Shown: positions 1 to 12,115, numbered from the stretch's first letter. The stretch: 64,000 nt of DNA from Gentiana macrophylla (GCA_026214975.1 JAOBSW010000484.1:1-64000), one strand, 5' to 3'. Made by a program: numbers and translations. The notes: generated by a model from the sequence alone, not told the origin.

Positions 1-662
1 AGTTTCCTCCTCGCTTTCATGCTTAACCTCAAAGAAATGCAACTTTCAAAGTTGGAAGAGGATTTGCCAAGAACTCTTCCCTAACATCATCAAAATGCAG
101 GTTTGAGTCCCATAGGAAGGTAAAAACTCGTCCCTTTCAATGAACAATTTATGGTTCTTATGATCTTCAGAACAATTCCATTTATGTTCATTGAAAATAT
201 CAAGTTGCTGCCAGATTCTACTGAGAAGATTGAAGTAGTGAGTGACAGTAGAATCTGCTTGTTTCAGATCTTTAAGTTGGGATTTGAGCTCATAGACCGC
301 TGAAGTGTTGTCCCTCTTGGAGTAGAGATCATGAGCAGCCTCCCAGACTTCTTGAGCAGTATCGTAGAACATAAAGTTCTCACTTTGTTCACGAGTCATG
401 GATCCAATCAGCCATGACATGATGATGTTGTTGTCTGCCTTCCATTGTCTGAATTTTGGATCATCCTCTTTTGGTTGGGGAATAACTCCAGTCAGATGTC
501 CTTCTTTGCTTCTTCCAGACACATACATTAGCAGAGATCTAGACCACAAATGGTAGTTATTACCATCAATTTATGGCTAGTGAGGAGATGACTGTTTGTA
601 TCACTCCTCCCTGAATGAGATTCAACATCGAGTGGAGGTTGATTGTTCAATGCAGGCGACAT
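1..662 (-). pseudogene. Ty1/copia gag fragment, frameshifted, runs off the window
   Basis: This is the 5' end of a copia gag polyprotein (Retrotran_gag/UBN2 type) that would form the element's cytoplasmic virus-like particle. The start codon is the reverse complement of 660-662 and the protein opens MSPALNNQPPLDVESH. After about 30 codons the reading frame shifts near 560-570, and it resumes with WSRSLLMYVSGRSKEGHL and the conserved segment AAHDLYSKRDNTSAVYELKS. A second frameshift lies near 90-110, before a segment resembling FLANPLPTLKVAF, the usual LG(R)xPLP region. It sits directly downstream of a primer-binding site and LTR in the same orientation. The rest of the element lies left of base 1. 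At least two frameshifts make it inactive. The family call is secure; the lineage is not resolved. Confidence 0.85.
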
Positions 663-718
663 TTTCTGGTTTAAAAAAAGTCTCAGAAAATTTTGAATTT
701 GAGCTATTTTTGGATCAA

Positions 719-730
719 GGCTCGATACCA
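719..730 (-). promoter_or_regulatory. tRNA primer-binding site of the left copia element
   Basis: Read on the minus strand the sequence is TGGTATCGAGCC. It resembles the initiator-Met tRNA complement TGGTATCAGAGC used by most plant copia elements, and it directly abuts the LTR end at 731. Its position fixes the inner LTR boundary and the minus orientation. Confidence 0.8.
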
Positions 731-1006
731 TGTAGAAATAATGACAAGTATTGAGGCTTAAATGAGTGTTATTAATTGAAGAATACTTACAACTACAAGA
801 GAAAAAGACATTAAATAGGACTGAGAAAGTCCTATTACTGCAAAAGCAGTCCCAACGGCTAATGTACAGTGCCCCAACGGCTACTGTACAGTAAAAGCAG
901 CTAAACAGCTCAGGAAATAACAATAGAGCAAAAAGGATAAAAAAAACAGGGCCTAATTAGAATAAAATACGATAATAGGACACAAAGTAGGACACTAATT
1001 TCAACA
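731..1006 (-). mobile_element. 5' LTR of the left copia element (276 bp)
   Basis: On the minus strand this begins TGTTGAAATTAGTGTCC and ends ATTATTTCTACA, so it has the canonical TG..CA ends. The inner end touches the primer-binding site and the gag pseudogene. The partner LTR is outside the window, so the target-site duplication cannot be checked. Confidence 0.8.
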
Positions 1007-3482
1007 CTTCTTCTTTTTATTTACTTATCCTCTTGGTTCCAAGCTGGTGTGTATTGTGTGATATCCTGACTTAATGTTGGTCACAATGTGCAATTACTCG
1101 TCTTAGGAGTGCAAATGAGTTGAATTGCCTGATATGAACTTGCTAAAGTGCTATCAGGTATCTTAATTATTGAAGTTGACCTAGCTCAAACAGTTTGATA
1201 ATGATTGCTGCAGGTTTTGCTTCCGGAATTGTCACTACCAATACACTTAAGGTTCTCATTTGTTTTGGTATTCATTCTCACATGCAGCAATCTGCTTGAG
1301 ATTGGAAGATTTCCACTTGTTTTTTGCATCTAAGAGTTGTAATTCATTGCCGATATCAGAGCCGAAGTTCAGATATCTTCGTGAAAATGATGTAGGGAAT
1401 ACTGTTTAGCGTAAACATGCTTTAGTCATTTCATGGTCTTGAGATTGACTTTTTCTTTCATTGCGTCTTCATATTAATAGAATCTTTGGCTTGTTGACGT
1501 TCAGTAACTGATTGCTGCAAAGTCTGGGATGGTTGTTGTGGCTGGAAGTGTTTGTACATACTCATACAAGGCAATGGGATTAATTATAATGATCCTTCAA
1601 AGTTTTTGCCTTTGCCAAATTCAAACAATTTGATGGCAGAATTTGTTTTGGAAAAAAAAACATGCCGGTTTAAGACATTTCCTAACCATTTCCGCTTCTG
1701 TTGCCTGGCTTCTTCCTGTACCTAAGTAGGCAGCACTTATATCACTGAATCTTATGACCTGTGCTAGATTTGACTATTTCTCTGTCAAATTCAGAGGAAG
1801 CTTGTGTTGAAGTCCGAGCTTCCTTTCCATAAGTTATTCACCTCTAATGACACTTCTGAAAAGCTTAGGATTTTTGTTCATCAAAAGTTCCCGTAACTGG
1901 TATTGTCTGGATTGATTGTGTGCTAGGTGTGGTTAATGCCCTGAGAATATGGATCATTTTCTTAAGTAATGCTCCTCTACCTCTAGCTTGCAGGACTCTT
2001 TGTCTTTCTCTCACATTACATAACCTTATTTCCCCTTTCATCAGTGGCTGAAAACAATCATTTTTAATCATGATTGTCGATCATTTCTGATATAAAGGAC
2101 CAGCTTCCATTTTGTTTTTATTTTCCTTACGGCACCTTTGAAGGCCAGATATACTCCCATATTCCATGGGACAAGTATTTCAATTAAGGTCCTGCATTTA
2201 TACATCCTTTCGGATGCTAACTACTGTATTCATACCTTGTGTTATTATGGTCACCAAAAGCCAGTCCAAGGAAGTAGAGAAGTTAAGTGGTTTTGCTGAA
2301 ACTTACCTTCTCCTGGATGGTTTAAGGTCAACATGCATGCCAGATGCATGTGTAAACCAGCAGAACTTAAAGTTATTAGTCAGGGACTCCTTGTGTGCCT
2401 GGGAAACTAATGTACAGGTCATTATAGAATCAGATTCGTTATCCACTGTGCATGCTATCCTATCCTAAGGAAGCAATTAAAGGACAGTGTTGAGACGGAT
2501 AATCTGAGACCGCAAACAGCTGCTGAAAAAACGAACAGGGATGCAATGCTGACTTTTTATACAAGAAAAGGAAACAGAGTCACTCACCCGATTAGCTATT
2601 TATTTTGGTTGAAAGTGACTGGAATCCCCTTTTGCTTAAGGTCCCTCCAATCAAGGTTTTACACATTTTGTCAGAAGTTCAAAGAAAAACCGTTCCTCTG
2701 TAGCTGTCTGCCTATGTTGTAACCAAAAAGAGCAACAAAAAACACTAGTGATGCTACTGTAATTCAGACTTGTATAAACATTAATATATCTGTGCTTGTT
2801 TGTTCAAGTGTTCTGACTAAATATTTTCTTATTTACTTTTACGGTGCTGCATTGAGATAAAAAAGTTGGCCAGCCTCATAGTAGTTCAATCTTCCTCCAA
2901 GAGGGTTGACCGTGTTTTCTCTCATAGCTAAAAGATGTAGCTTTATATATAGTTCGTCTTAGTCTGAAGGAGTTCAAGGTGACCAAATATTACCAAGTTC
3001 AAAAAAAGCCCTTTCTTGAGCAATTTTCTCGGATTTTTAGCTGTCCAGCCGTTTGCAGTTTTGTTTGCCTCTGAGTGCGAGTACTATAGTTCATTGTGCC
3101 TCCATTTTTTTTGTAAGAAGTGTGCAATAATTGGCTGCTGGGAGAGCTGATTTATAACTTCAAGTTTGGCCTTGGGGGTCTATTTGAAAACATGTGCATG
3201 TATGATGATTGATTAATCCCTATGCATCTCCAAATTTTTTGGGGATATTTTTTTAGTGGTACCCTTCTTGTGCATCCGTAAATTTGACTATCATATGATG
3301 GCAAATAAGCTGTGGTTGCTTTGTACTTTCGTGTTCCCTGAAATAGATTGTTAGTCCCAGGTAATTGGTGTGGCTAATACCTTATCTGCTACTATTTTGT
3401 GGTGTGCAGCCTCATTCTTTCGGATGGTTTTGGGTAGTTGTGTTTTGTCTTCTTTGATCAGGAATGATCCTTTTGTCTTCAG
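1007..3482. other. Stretch without a recognisable gene; possibly intron or 5' flank of RAPTOR copy 1
   Basis: About 2.5 kb of moderately AT-rich DNA. I searched by eye for the RAPTOR exons that should precede the first visible one (caspase-like domain and the start of the HEAT region) and found none. The interval is therefore either a very long intron or flank left after 5' truncation. The only coding-like trace is a short RNase H-like segment listed separately. No LTR ends, tRNA or clear repeat were seen. Confidence 0.5.
2283..2468 (+). pseudogene. Possible RNase H-like (RVT_3 type) fragment
   Basis: An open stretch ends in NVQVIIESDSLSTVHAILS and stops at 2466-2468. The pattern VIIESDS followed by a helix with VxAI resembles the third-strand/helix region of the plant RNase H-like domain found at the end of LINEs and in domesticated relatives. 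Only this one motif is visible; the catalytic residues before it are not convincing. It could be chance similarity. Confidence 0.25.
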
Positions 3483-4609
3483 GTTTTGCTAAGTCAATCC
3501 CATAGATTTCGGGCTTTGGTTCTCCTCGGAAGATTTCTTGATATGGGGCCTTGGGCTGTGGATCTGGTACTGGTTTTTATCAAGTTGATTCTTGACGCTT
3601 TTGTTATTCTGTTGATTTGATGCATTCTTTCAAAGTGTGCTTTCTTTCGAGATTGTTTGGGTTGTATCCTTAGTATACTTGTTTTTCTATAGGCATTATC
3701 TGTAGGTATATTTCCGTATGTGTTGAAGCTCTTGCAAACTACTACTCCGGAACTTAGGCAAATTCTAGTGTTCATTTGGACAAAGATTCTCGCTCTTGAC
3801 AAGGTGAATTTATGAACTCCTTTTTTCTTGAATACTATTTTCATAGTGTCTGCTTTTGGCTGCATCCTCGTATATCTGCATTTGACCTTTCTTTCTACTG
3901 GTCATATGGAGCGTTTCTCTACTTACGAAAAGTTTTTCCTTTGAATTAATAGTCCTGCCAGGTTGATCTTGTGAAAGACGGTGGACACGTGTATTTTATC
4001 AGGTTCCTTGACAGCGTTGAAGCTTTTCCAGAGCAACGAGCAATGGCTGCATTTGTTTTGGCTGTTATTTTGGGACGGTCACAGGCGTGGTCAAGAAGCT
4101 TGTATTGAAGCAGGTCTTATGCAAGTCTGCTTAAGGCATCTTCAAGATTCAAGCCCAATTGATGCACAGATGGAGTTTTGTTCCTTCAGTGGCTGTGCCT
4201 GTGTCTAGGGAAGCTCTGGGAGGATTTTCCAGAGGCACAAATGATAGGGTTACAGGCTGATGCCCCTCCTATATTGGCTCCTTTACTTTCTGAGCCCCAA
4301 CCTGAGGTCTTCACTTCCCCTGCTTGTAACACAGAATATTCAGCGTATTTTTGTTGTTTCCTCTCTTTTTCTGTACGGGTGGGAGTTTTTGGATTTTTAT
4401 TGTGGTAAAGATTGTTCCAGGTCCGAGCTGCTGCTGTTTTTGCACTGGGACTTGCCTCATTATCGGGATTGATGCTTCTAGGGATGGTGCTGCAGGAGAT
4501 GAAGAGTGTGATGATGATGAAAAAACTAGGTCTCAGGCCTGCATCATCAACAGCCTTTTAAGTGTCGTTTCTGATGGAAGTCCTCTGGTTCGAGCAGAAG
4601 TGGCTGTAG
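3483..4609 (+). pseudogene. RAPTOR1: RAPTOR copy 1, HEAT/armadillo exons
   Basis: Four exons encode the helical-repeat middle of RAPTOR, the surface that contacts TOR. Exon 3693-3803 is clean (37 codons, [19 protein letters not shown]). Exon 3953-4306 starts [20 protein letters not shown]. An extra base in AVIVDGHRRGQ then moves the frame to one reading [19 protein letters not shown], and a missing base before [17 protein letters not shown] restores it. Exon 4421-4609 starts VRAAAVFALG and is one base short (189 where 190 would keep phase), continuing out of frame as DDDEKTRSQACIINSLLSVV. The donor after 4306 (gtcttc) is weak. Copy 2 has no equivalent of these exons. Confidence 0.85.
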
Positions 4610-5633
4610 GTATGATGTTTGCTGGGATGTGACCCTCTAACGACTAGTCTTGGTGGAATCGAAACTACTTCCTTGTATATGTTCCATGTGTTACTGTGTA
4701 CCGTATTTAAACCTAACCCTCAAATACAAATTTTTTTTTTTTTGGGTTCTTTGGGAGGTGGTTTTACCAATGCTATGTTGCATATTTGATGACGGAAAGC
4801 ATAAAAAACACTTGTATCTGCAGTCTTCAATTTCTCAATCTATTATAAGACTTCTGCAGCAGCCTGTGGTTGCTTTAGGGTCATGCACTATACTAGTTAT
4901 TGACTGAATTGGAACGCATCTGGCCCTTGTTATCCTTTAACGACAAACTCAACTCACCCTTTTTCATGACCTGGTTTCTTCTTTGCCATAAAGATCAATA
5001 ACTCGTTGACCCATGAAAATTATTTCTAAGATAATTCATACATATATACTCTAGAAACTCTTTATTTTTATTTTTTATAGTACAGCTGAAGTCAGAACTG
5101 CTACATGTAGCTGTGTGTCCTGATGCACAATTTAGTTGATCAACAATTATCTGTTATAGATGATGATATGTTGAGAGATAGGTGTTTTTGTCCTGTGTGT
5201 TCTAGTTATTTCTGCTTTTCCCCGTATGGCATTGTAACTTGGCGGTTAGTAGGTTTTGAGTGCTGTTTAGGGTTCAGTAGTGCGACTCCTGTAATTTCAT
5301 AGTTTTTATTTCCGTGTGAACTATAGTCTTTTCCTTTACCGGCTTCTAAGCCTCATTGTAATATACAAAATCAATAAGACATTCGCCTCCTCTATACTTC
5401 TACTTCTGAACATTGTTACTTGCATCTGATAGTCTTTCTGTTGAATTTACTCAGTTTACATTTCCTAGGTTTGTTGTAGTGGTCATTCTTCTTGTTGCTG
5501 AAGTTGGTTCTTCACTTGTTATCTTTTAATATTTCGTTGGTGTTGGTTTACACTGATGCTTGTTATGCTATAACTTGTTCATTTTCGCCACATGTTTGTT
5601 TGAGATGCATTTTGGTTTTGCTCCCATTTGCAG

Positions 5634-7096
5634 CTCTTGCTCGTTTTGCTTTTGGTCATAGCAAGCACTTGAAATCAGTTGCTGCTGCATACTGGAAGCC
5701 ACAGCCTAACACTGTGCTGACTTCCTTGCCTTCCTTTGCTGTCAAGGGTCCAAGTAGTGGTTATTCAACCCCAACTCAGAGCATGTCACGTGGAAGTGCT
5801 ATTCCATCCATTGTGTCTCCTTTGATGAGAGCTGCAGAAAAAAACCAGCCTGTAGTTCGTGATGGAAGAGTCTCTTCTAGTAGTCCCCTGGGGACACCAG
5901 GAATCATGCATGGATCTCCTCTGTCTGATGACTCATCTCAACATTCTGATTCTGCTGTAATGCTTAATGAATGCATTAGCAATGGATTGGTCAACCATGG
6001 AAGGCCTAGACCTCTAGACAATGCAGTTTATTCACAATGTGTGTTGGCAATGTGCACACTAGCCAAAGATCCATCACCACGCATCTCTAGCCTTGGTCGA
6101 AGAGTACTATCTATTATTGGCATTGAACAAGTGGTTGCAAAATCTGTAAAGCTATCTGGTGGCAGTGCTCGTCAAGGTGAATCCTCAGCTAACCCTAGCC
6201 CCAGTCTGGCTGGGTTAGCCCGCTCATCATCTTGGTTTGACATGAATGGAGGTAGTTCTTTTATCAAACTTGTTTTCAATAATTATGCTTTCCTCCAACC
6301 CCACCCCACCTTCACCCTTTATTTCTCCCTCCTCCCCAACGGTAAATTGATCATGGTGTCATTAACAATGTCGTACTTTTATAATTTTCAAGAAAACAAA
6401 GCAATGAAACCAAAGGTTGGTAATGTCTTCCTAGGGGCTGTAAGGCAAACAACAGAACGCATACATCACGGCTATAACAGGAATATCAAACTATACAAGA
6501 GAATATACATACAACTTAGACATCAAATTGAGGCACTTACAGCTAATTTATCTAATTTAATTCTGCCCACGGCCTTCCATTTTCCAGGCGCCCCAACCAC
6601 TAAACCGACTCTTGTGATTCGTTTGACCCTGAATTGTTTTCTTGAACCCTTCAATTTTTTTGAAGCTGATATTTATTTCCCTCTAGATGTGTTTATGTTT
6701 TAAGTGCTCTAGCTGTCTTAGATTTGTGTTTTTAATGGATGTCTTTTATTTTAATTGTTGTGGCAGGTCATCTGCCTCTAACTTTTAGAACCCCTCCGGT
6801 TAGCCCTCCAAGAACTAGTTTCATAACTGGGATGCGAAGAGTTTATTCATTAGAGTTCCGACCGCACATGATGAATTCTTCAGAGTCCGGATTGGCTGAT
6901 CCTCTTTTGGGTACCTCTGGACCTACAGGGGCTTCAGAACGAAGCTTTCTTCCGCAATCTACTATCTATAACTGGAGTTGTGCCCACTTCTCAAAGCCAA
7001 TTCTTACAGCTGCAGATGATAGTGAAGAGGTTATTGCCCGAAGAGAAGAGAAGGAGAAACTGGCATTGGAAAATATTACAAAATGCCAACAACCTT
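5634..7096 (+). CDS. RAPTOR1: RAPTOR copy 1, two intact central exons
   Basis: Exon 5634-6251 (618 bp) encodes the end of the HEAT domain and the serine-rich linker: [55 protein letters not shown] and [15 protein letters not shown]. Exon 6767-7096 (330 bp) continues [19 protein letters not shown] and [20 protein letters not shown], ending [13 protein letters not shown]. Intron phases match (codon split GGA G|GT). Reading through the intervening intron or upstream from 5492 also stays open, but that is intron sequence. The same two exons are broken in copy 2, so at this point copy 1 is the better template. Confidence 0.85.
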
Positions 7097-9794
7097 GTGG
7101 GTCCTGTCATTCCATATTTGACCTTATTTTTCTGATTGTTTTCCGGGATGTGTATTTCTTTTTTGATTGGGTGGGTGGGTGGGGGGAGGTTCAATAGGTC
7201 TAATCAACCGCAAGCTCTATTCTGTATACCTCAATATGTGCCTCAAGTTCATCTCAATGTCTTCTGAGGAAATAGAGCGATTTTGTAAATTGGTGAAGCT
7301 TAAGAAATTAGGATGACGTTTGTTTGATATTAGTGTGTGCATTGCTGTTTCTTGCTATTTTTATCTTCCCATGTGTTAGTGCTGATGGACCCGGTTAAGT
7401 CTGACATGGTTTATGGCATTTTTCCAGCATTGAACAAATTACATAATCAAATCGCCAGTTGGGATACTTAAATTTGAGACAGGTACCAAGACTGCCTTAC
7501 TGCAGCCCTTTCAGACCGGTAGTTGTTGCTTCAGACGAGAATGAAAGGATCAGGTGAGCAAGTCTTGTGGGATCTTTTTTGTTTTATTTCTGTAATTTTT
7601 CTATTCATGTTTCTATTGTTGGCTTGGGTGCTGTTCAGGAAAACTACTCTTAATGTGTTAAATCTTGCCAGATGACTTGAAAGTTTACGGCATTATATTT
7701 GCTTTGTTGAAAGAAAGAATATTCTATCTGTTTGCTTTGCTGGTAATTAGCTAAAAACAAGGGTATTTTGTTATAACAGCAAGGATATAGTTTGCCTGTA
7801 ATTTTGTTGGGACAATCATCCAATGTAAGAGCAGTTAAATTAGATAGAGTAATCATGTCAGCAGCTTTTTCAGATGAAAGCACATATTTCCAAGCGTTTG
7901 AAATTTGTAGTTTGTTTGTGTGGGCCTCTGGTGAATATTTCTGGTGAATGTGTTCTGTTCATCGATGCTTGTCCAAATTTCTTGTTAATCAGATGTTAAT
8001 CGAAGTATGTTAGAGAGAGTGGTATACTGTAATATGAAGCTCTGTAGGTTTCATATTTTGTGATTAAGAATTATCTGCTCAAATATCTGTAATTGATTTT
8101 TGAATTAGCGTTCTAAGTTTTTATTAGCTTTTCTTCTTATATTCCCATTTTATATTTTTTATTTTATATGTTGGAATGAGTTGGTGTTGCCGGGTGCTGA
8201 GGGAGGGAAGAGTGGCTGCATACTTGTGTATATTAGATGACATGCTGTAATTCTTATTTCCTTGGGGATTCGATCTATTGGTAACGGCGAAGTGTGGCTC
8301 AGGCACATGTCTAGAATCCCTTTTGTGCCTCTGGGAAGCTCTGAAATATTTGTTCAAGTTGTCGCAGAGGTCAGTGCTTGCTGGGGCAATACCATACCAA
8401 GTTCTCAGTCATGATTACAAAGAGGGCCTAGTTATTTTCTGGCTACTTGTATAGCTCTATTGGATATCTTATTGTTTAGGGCTTTATATTTTCTTGGGGT
8501 TTCCTGTGTAAGATATCCTGTCGTTTTATTAGTAAAGTTTAAGTATATCCGCTTCTCGTTTTCCTTCCAGTTCCATATGTCGGTGCTTTAAACATCTCGG
8601 TTCTTGTGTTTTGTAAGGGTGTGGAATTATGAGGAGGCTACAATGCTTAATAGCTTCGAGAATCATGATTACCCGGATAAAGGGATTTCAAAGCTTTGTC
8701 TGGTGAACGAGCTTGACGAGAGCTTACTTCTTGTTGCTTCAAGTAAATCTTACACTCTAATTTCATTTGGTGTGTTTTACTCTGGGACTGTGTGTGATGT
8801 GTTCTCTTTTTCCATTTGTGTTTTTCATCAAATTCACCATCTGATTAGGTGACGGGAATATTCGAATATGGAAAGATTATGCTGTGAAAGCCCAACATAA
8901 ATTAGTTACTGCATTCTCTTCAATTCAAGGTCACCGCCAGGTGTGCGGAGTGTGAATGCTGTTGTTGATTGGCAGCAGCAGTCTGGCTGCCTGGTAATAT
9001 TCGTGTGTTCTTGTTTTACATATTTTATGTTTCGCTATTCTTTGAATGCATATTATGAATCTACTATTATATCATTTATTTTTGTCTTTCTATCTCTATA
9101 TATATCTCTCTACATTACATACATACAAAGGGTGTGTGTGTGTGAAGTCCGGAATATACAATGTTACGGAGTTGCTGATCAATTGCAATTTTTATGCTGT
9201 GAATAGTTTGCATCAGGTGAAATATCATCTATCATGGCTTGGGATTTGGACAAGGAACAGCTTATTAGTTCTATCCCCTCTTCCTCAGATTGTGGTGTAT
9301 CAGCTCTGGTAAGCTGGACGTGTTTGTGAATTTTACTAGTTAGTCTATAGATTCTGCATCTTTTTAGCAGGGCTATATACAGATCCTGATAGATAAAAGA
9401 TGACCTTAGATGATACTTTTATCTCCTATGTATATAAACATATATATTTTCCATCCTTGCTTATTAGAGAGGGCTCTGTTGATTTGAATAAGTTACTCCT
9501 GAATGTAGTGTTTTTTTAAATGTCCGGAAATGCCTCTTTGTTAATTGTTGCTTCTTCCTTTGTGTCCTGGAAAAGATTCGTTAGTGCAGTGGTGTTGGCA
9601 TGGCTAAAATTTTGATTTGGTTTGCTCACATTATTAGATCATTCATCGGCACATGCAGCATACATTTTTTTACAACGTGGGAAAATTCTTACTGCTACCT
9701 GTTGCACATATCATGATGAGACCCTGTGATGCTAAAATGTTATGATTAGTTTGTGTTCCAGAGCCTTCAGAATTTTGCATAATATTGGTCACGT

Positions 9795-10024
9795 TGCTTT
9801 TAATTATCCTTTATTTTATTGAATGATTTCTAATTACAACCGAGGCAGGTTAGCACTCTTAAATACTAAAGAAAATGAGAACCCTTGCACAAGTAGGAGC
9901 TGACGTTGCTAAACCCTAGGATTACATCAAACCCAAATACTGACTGCATACTTAAATAAAATATAATAAAACACTTATACCCTTATTAAAACAGAATAAA
10001 TAATCATATGTGTAATGCTCAACA
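9795..10024 (-). repeat. Possible old copia-type solo LTR in a RAPTOR intron
   Basis: On the minus strand this reads TGTTGAGCATTACACATATG at one end and TAATTAAAAGCA at the other, about 230 bp with TG..CA ends and a polyadenylation-like AATAAAATAAAG near the 3' end. No matching target-site duplication is seen. The same segment occurs at about 26,215-26,443 in copy 2, so it predates the duplication. Assignment as an LTR is tentative. Confidence 0.35.
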
Positions 10025-10260
10025 GTTTATCATATTTTTCTTGTTTTCTTTTACTGTCTTTAATGTCAATATTACATTTTACAGTCAGCTTCCCAAATAC
10101 AAGGGGGCAATTTGCTGCTGGTTATGTGGATGGGTATGTCAGACTGTTTGATATCCGCACTCCTGAAATGTAAGGACTGTCTTTTATCTGACTCTGTTAA
10201 CATTGCTTTCATGAAAACTGATATACACACATTTATATACAAGTCATCTACGTTAGTTTC

Positions 10261-10325
10261 AGTTCTTCCTATTGTGCTGCTCAATATTTATCCAGTTCTT
10301 CCTATTGTACTGCTCAATATTTATC
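10261..10325 (+). repeat. Tandem repeat of about 31 bp in a RAPTOR intron
   Basis: The unit beginning GTTCTTCCTATTGTGCTGCT is present twice in a row, with one base different between units (GTGCTG, GTACTG). Copy 2 carries the same doublet at about 26,684-26,748, so it arose before the gene duplication. Confidence 0.8.
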
Positions 10326-12115
10326 AGCATATCGCATAATTTAGATGTTAAAATATCATTCTTTGTGCTTGTGAAATATGTTTTGGTTGTAACACCTTCT
10401 AGACTTGGATACGCCATTGCTCATTCTAGTTGGAAAAATCTTTCTACATGTATTCCTTTGAACAGCAAAGAGTAAGATGATCCACTCATGTATCCTAGGT
10501 TTCCTTTCTTTCTTTGTTGCTAATTATGAACTCTCCTTGTCCTTGTAATGCACTTGCTAGGGCCTGTCTGTTCAACGCAACCACACACTGAAAGAGTAGA
10601 AAAAGTTGTGGGCATTGGATTTCAGCCTGGACTTGAACCCACAAAGGTACTGATGCTCACTCCCTTTGCAACTTTCTGGTTGATGAAGGTTTTAATGCAA
10701 AATATTTTTCATTTAATGCCGTTTTAAGTCTCAGCTTAAAACTGTTGTTTATTGTTATAGATTGTGAGCGCATCACAGGCTGGTTATATTAAGTTCCTTG
10801 ATCTGAGAATTCATAGGGAAGCATACTTAACAATAGATGCTCATCGGGGATCACTCACAGCTCTTGCTGTCCACCGGCATGCACCCCTTATTGCCAGTGG
10901 CTCAGCAAAACAACTTATCAAATTGTTCAACCTTGAAGGAGAGCAATTAGGCACAATTAAGTATTACCCTACTTTCATGGCACAGAAGATAGGATCCGTC
11001 AGCTGCCTCACCTTCCATCCATATCAAGTTTTGCTTGCTGCTGGTGCCGCTGATGCTTGTGTTTCAATCTATGCTGAAGAGGTCTCTCCGCCCAGATGAG
11101 CTTAATCTTGTTATTCTTGTTTATTTATAAGAGGAGTTCATCATCCGGTTTTACTTGGATATTGTGAGCTTCGATGATGATGATGTCGCCCCCCCCCCTA
11201 TGGCTTCACCCACCGGTTACCAATGGATTTACCACAGTCCAAGTTGCTGAAATCTGAAATGAATAAGTGCGTCAGAAGTTGTATGTCTTATATTCATTGA
11301 GTCTCTGCTGTGTAGAGATCATCACCCAAATTGGGGGAAGACTCTACGCGTTCGTCTGAGGCTTTGGCAAATAATCCCATTATAAAGGTAAAAGAAAGCT
11401 GTAAATATCCTCCTCTCTATTCTTCTTCTTCTTCTTTTTTTTCCCCCTAGCTGGTGTGCTTTTTTCTATTTGATTTTTTTCCTATCTTTGTGTATGTAAT
11501 CCTTGTCCCCTCCAGTCACCCTTGACGCACTGGTCTTGGGCTTGTTCCATTTGTACAGATTGACATGTGTTTTTCTCTTTTCTTTTTCTTTATTTAATAT
11601 AGAGTCATTGGTTTGCAAACAGTATATATAGCTGCTGTGTGGTTCTCAACTCTATCCCTTTTGCCCCTCTTTCTTTTTCCCTTTTTCTTGGGCTTGTTCC
11701 ATTTGTCGTTTCAGTTTATGGTTGTGCATGCCGACATGTCTGTCTGACGCCTTTTCTTTGTCTTCCCTATTACTTGTATTCAGGTAATAATTGTCGGTGT
11801 ATTTTTATTCAGTAAAACCTTTACCACAAGCGAACAAAAGGGTGATGGGTTTTTTTTTTTTGGAAGACAGGTATTTTTCGAAAACATTAAAATACTGTCT
11901 ATTAAAGCAGATGCCATTATGTAAATCGGCAAGTTACCAGGATACTAACCTTGACTATAAGATGGTGAAATCTTTTGAAAAGAGTATATAATGTGATAAA
12001 CGAGTCATTTTAATACAAATCTGTAGTACCAAAATCATGTTTGACTAGTGTAAAACTAATTGAAAATGGATCCTTCATATTTTACTGCATCAATTTTACT
12101 GATGCGTACGTTGAG

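Larger units (their letters stand above)
3483..11099 (+). pseudogene. RAPTOR1: RAPTOR (regulatory-associated protein of TOR), copy 1, 3' two-thirds, with frameshifts
   Basis: RAPTOR presents substrates to TOR kinase in TORC1. Thirteen exons with GT..AG borders can be placed: 3483-3566, 3693-3803, 3953-4306, 4421-4609, 5634-6251, 6767-7096, 7428-7553, 8618-8742, 8849-8993, 9207-9308, 10085-10169, 10561-10646 and 10761-11099. Segments such as [39 protein letters not shown] and [16 protein letters not shown] match plant RAPTOR closely. The N-terminal Raptor_N exons are absent. Disruptions: +1 near 4072 giving a downstream TGA, -1 near 4170, -1 in 4421-4609, +2 in 7428-7553 with in-frame TAA at 7469, -1 near 8935, -1 near 10103 and +1 near 10563. 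Either it is a pseudogene, or some single-base changes are assembly errors. Symbol assigned by homology to the Arabidopsis protein. Confidence 0.9.
7428..11099 (+). pseudogene. RAPTOR1: RAPTOR copy 1, WD40 exons with frameshifts
   Basis: Seven exons encode the C-terminal seven-bladed WD40 propeller, which binds partners of TORC1. Recognisable pieces are [66 protein letters not shown] and the last exon, [15 protein letters not shown] to YAEEVSPPR followed by TGA at 11,097. Against copy 2, exon 7428-7553 is two bases too long (126 v 124) with a TAA at 7469, exon 8849-8993 one short (145 v 146), 10085-10169 one short (five G instead of six) and 10561-10646 one long (86 v 85). These introduce early stops. 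The final exon (113 codons including stop) is intact. Confidence 0.85.

Noticed and set aside
5492..5633. Upstream extension of the open frame into RAPTOR exon 5634-6251
   Set aside because: The acceptor ATTTGCAG at 5633 and the phase match to the preceding exon show that 5492-5633 is intron that happens to lack stops.
6252..6703. Downstream extension of the same frame past 6251
   Set aside because: The donor GTAGTT after GGAG and the codon split GGA G|GT to exon 6767 show this is intron; the residues have no family similarity.
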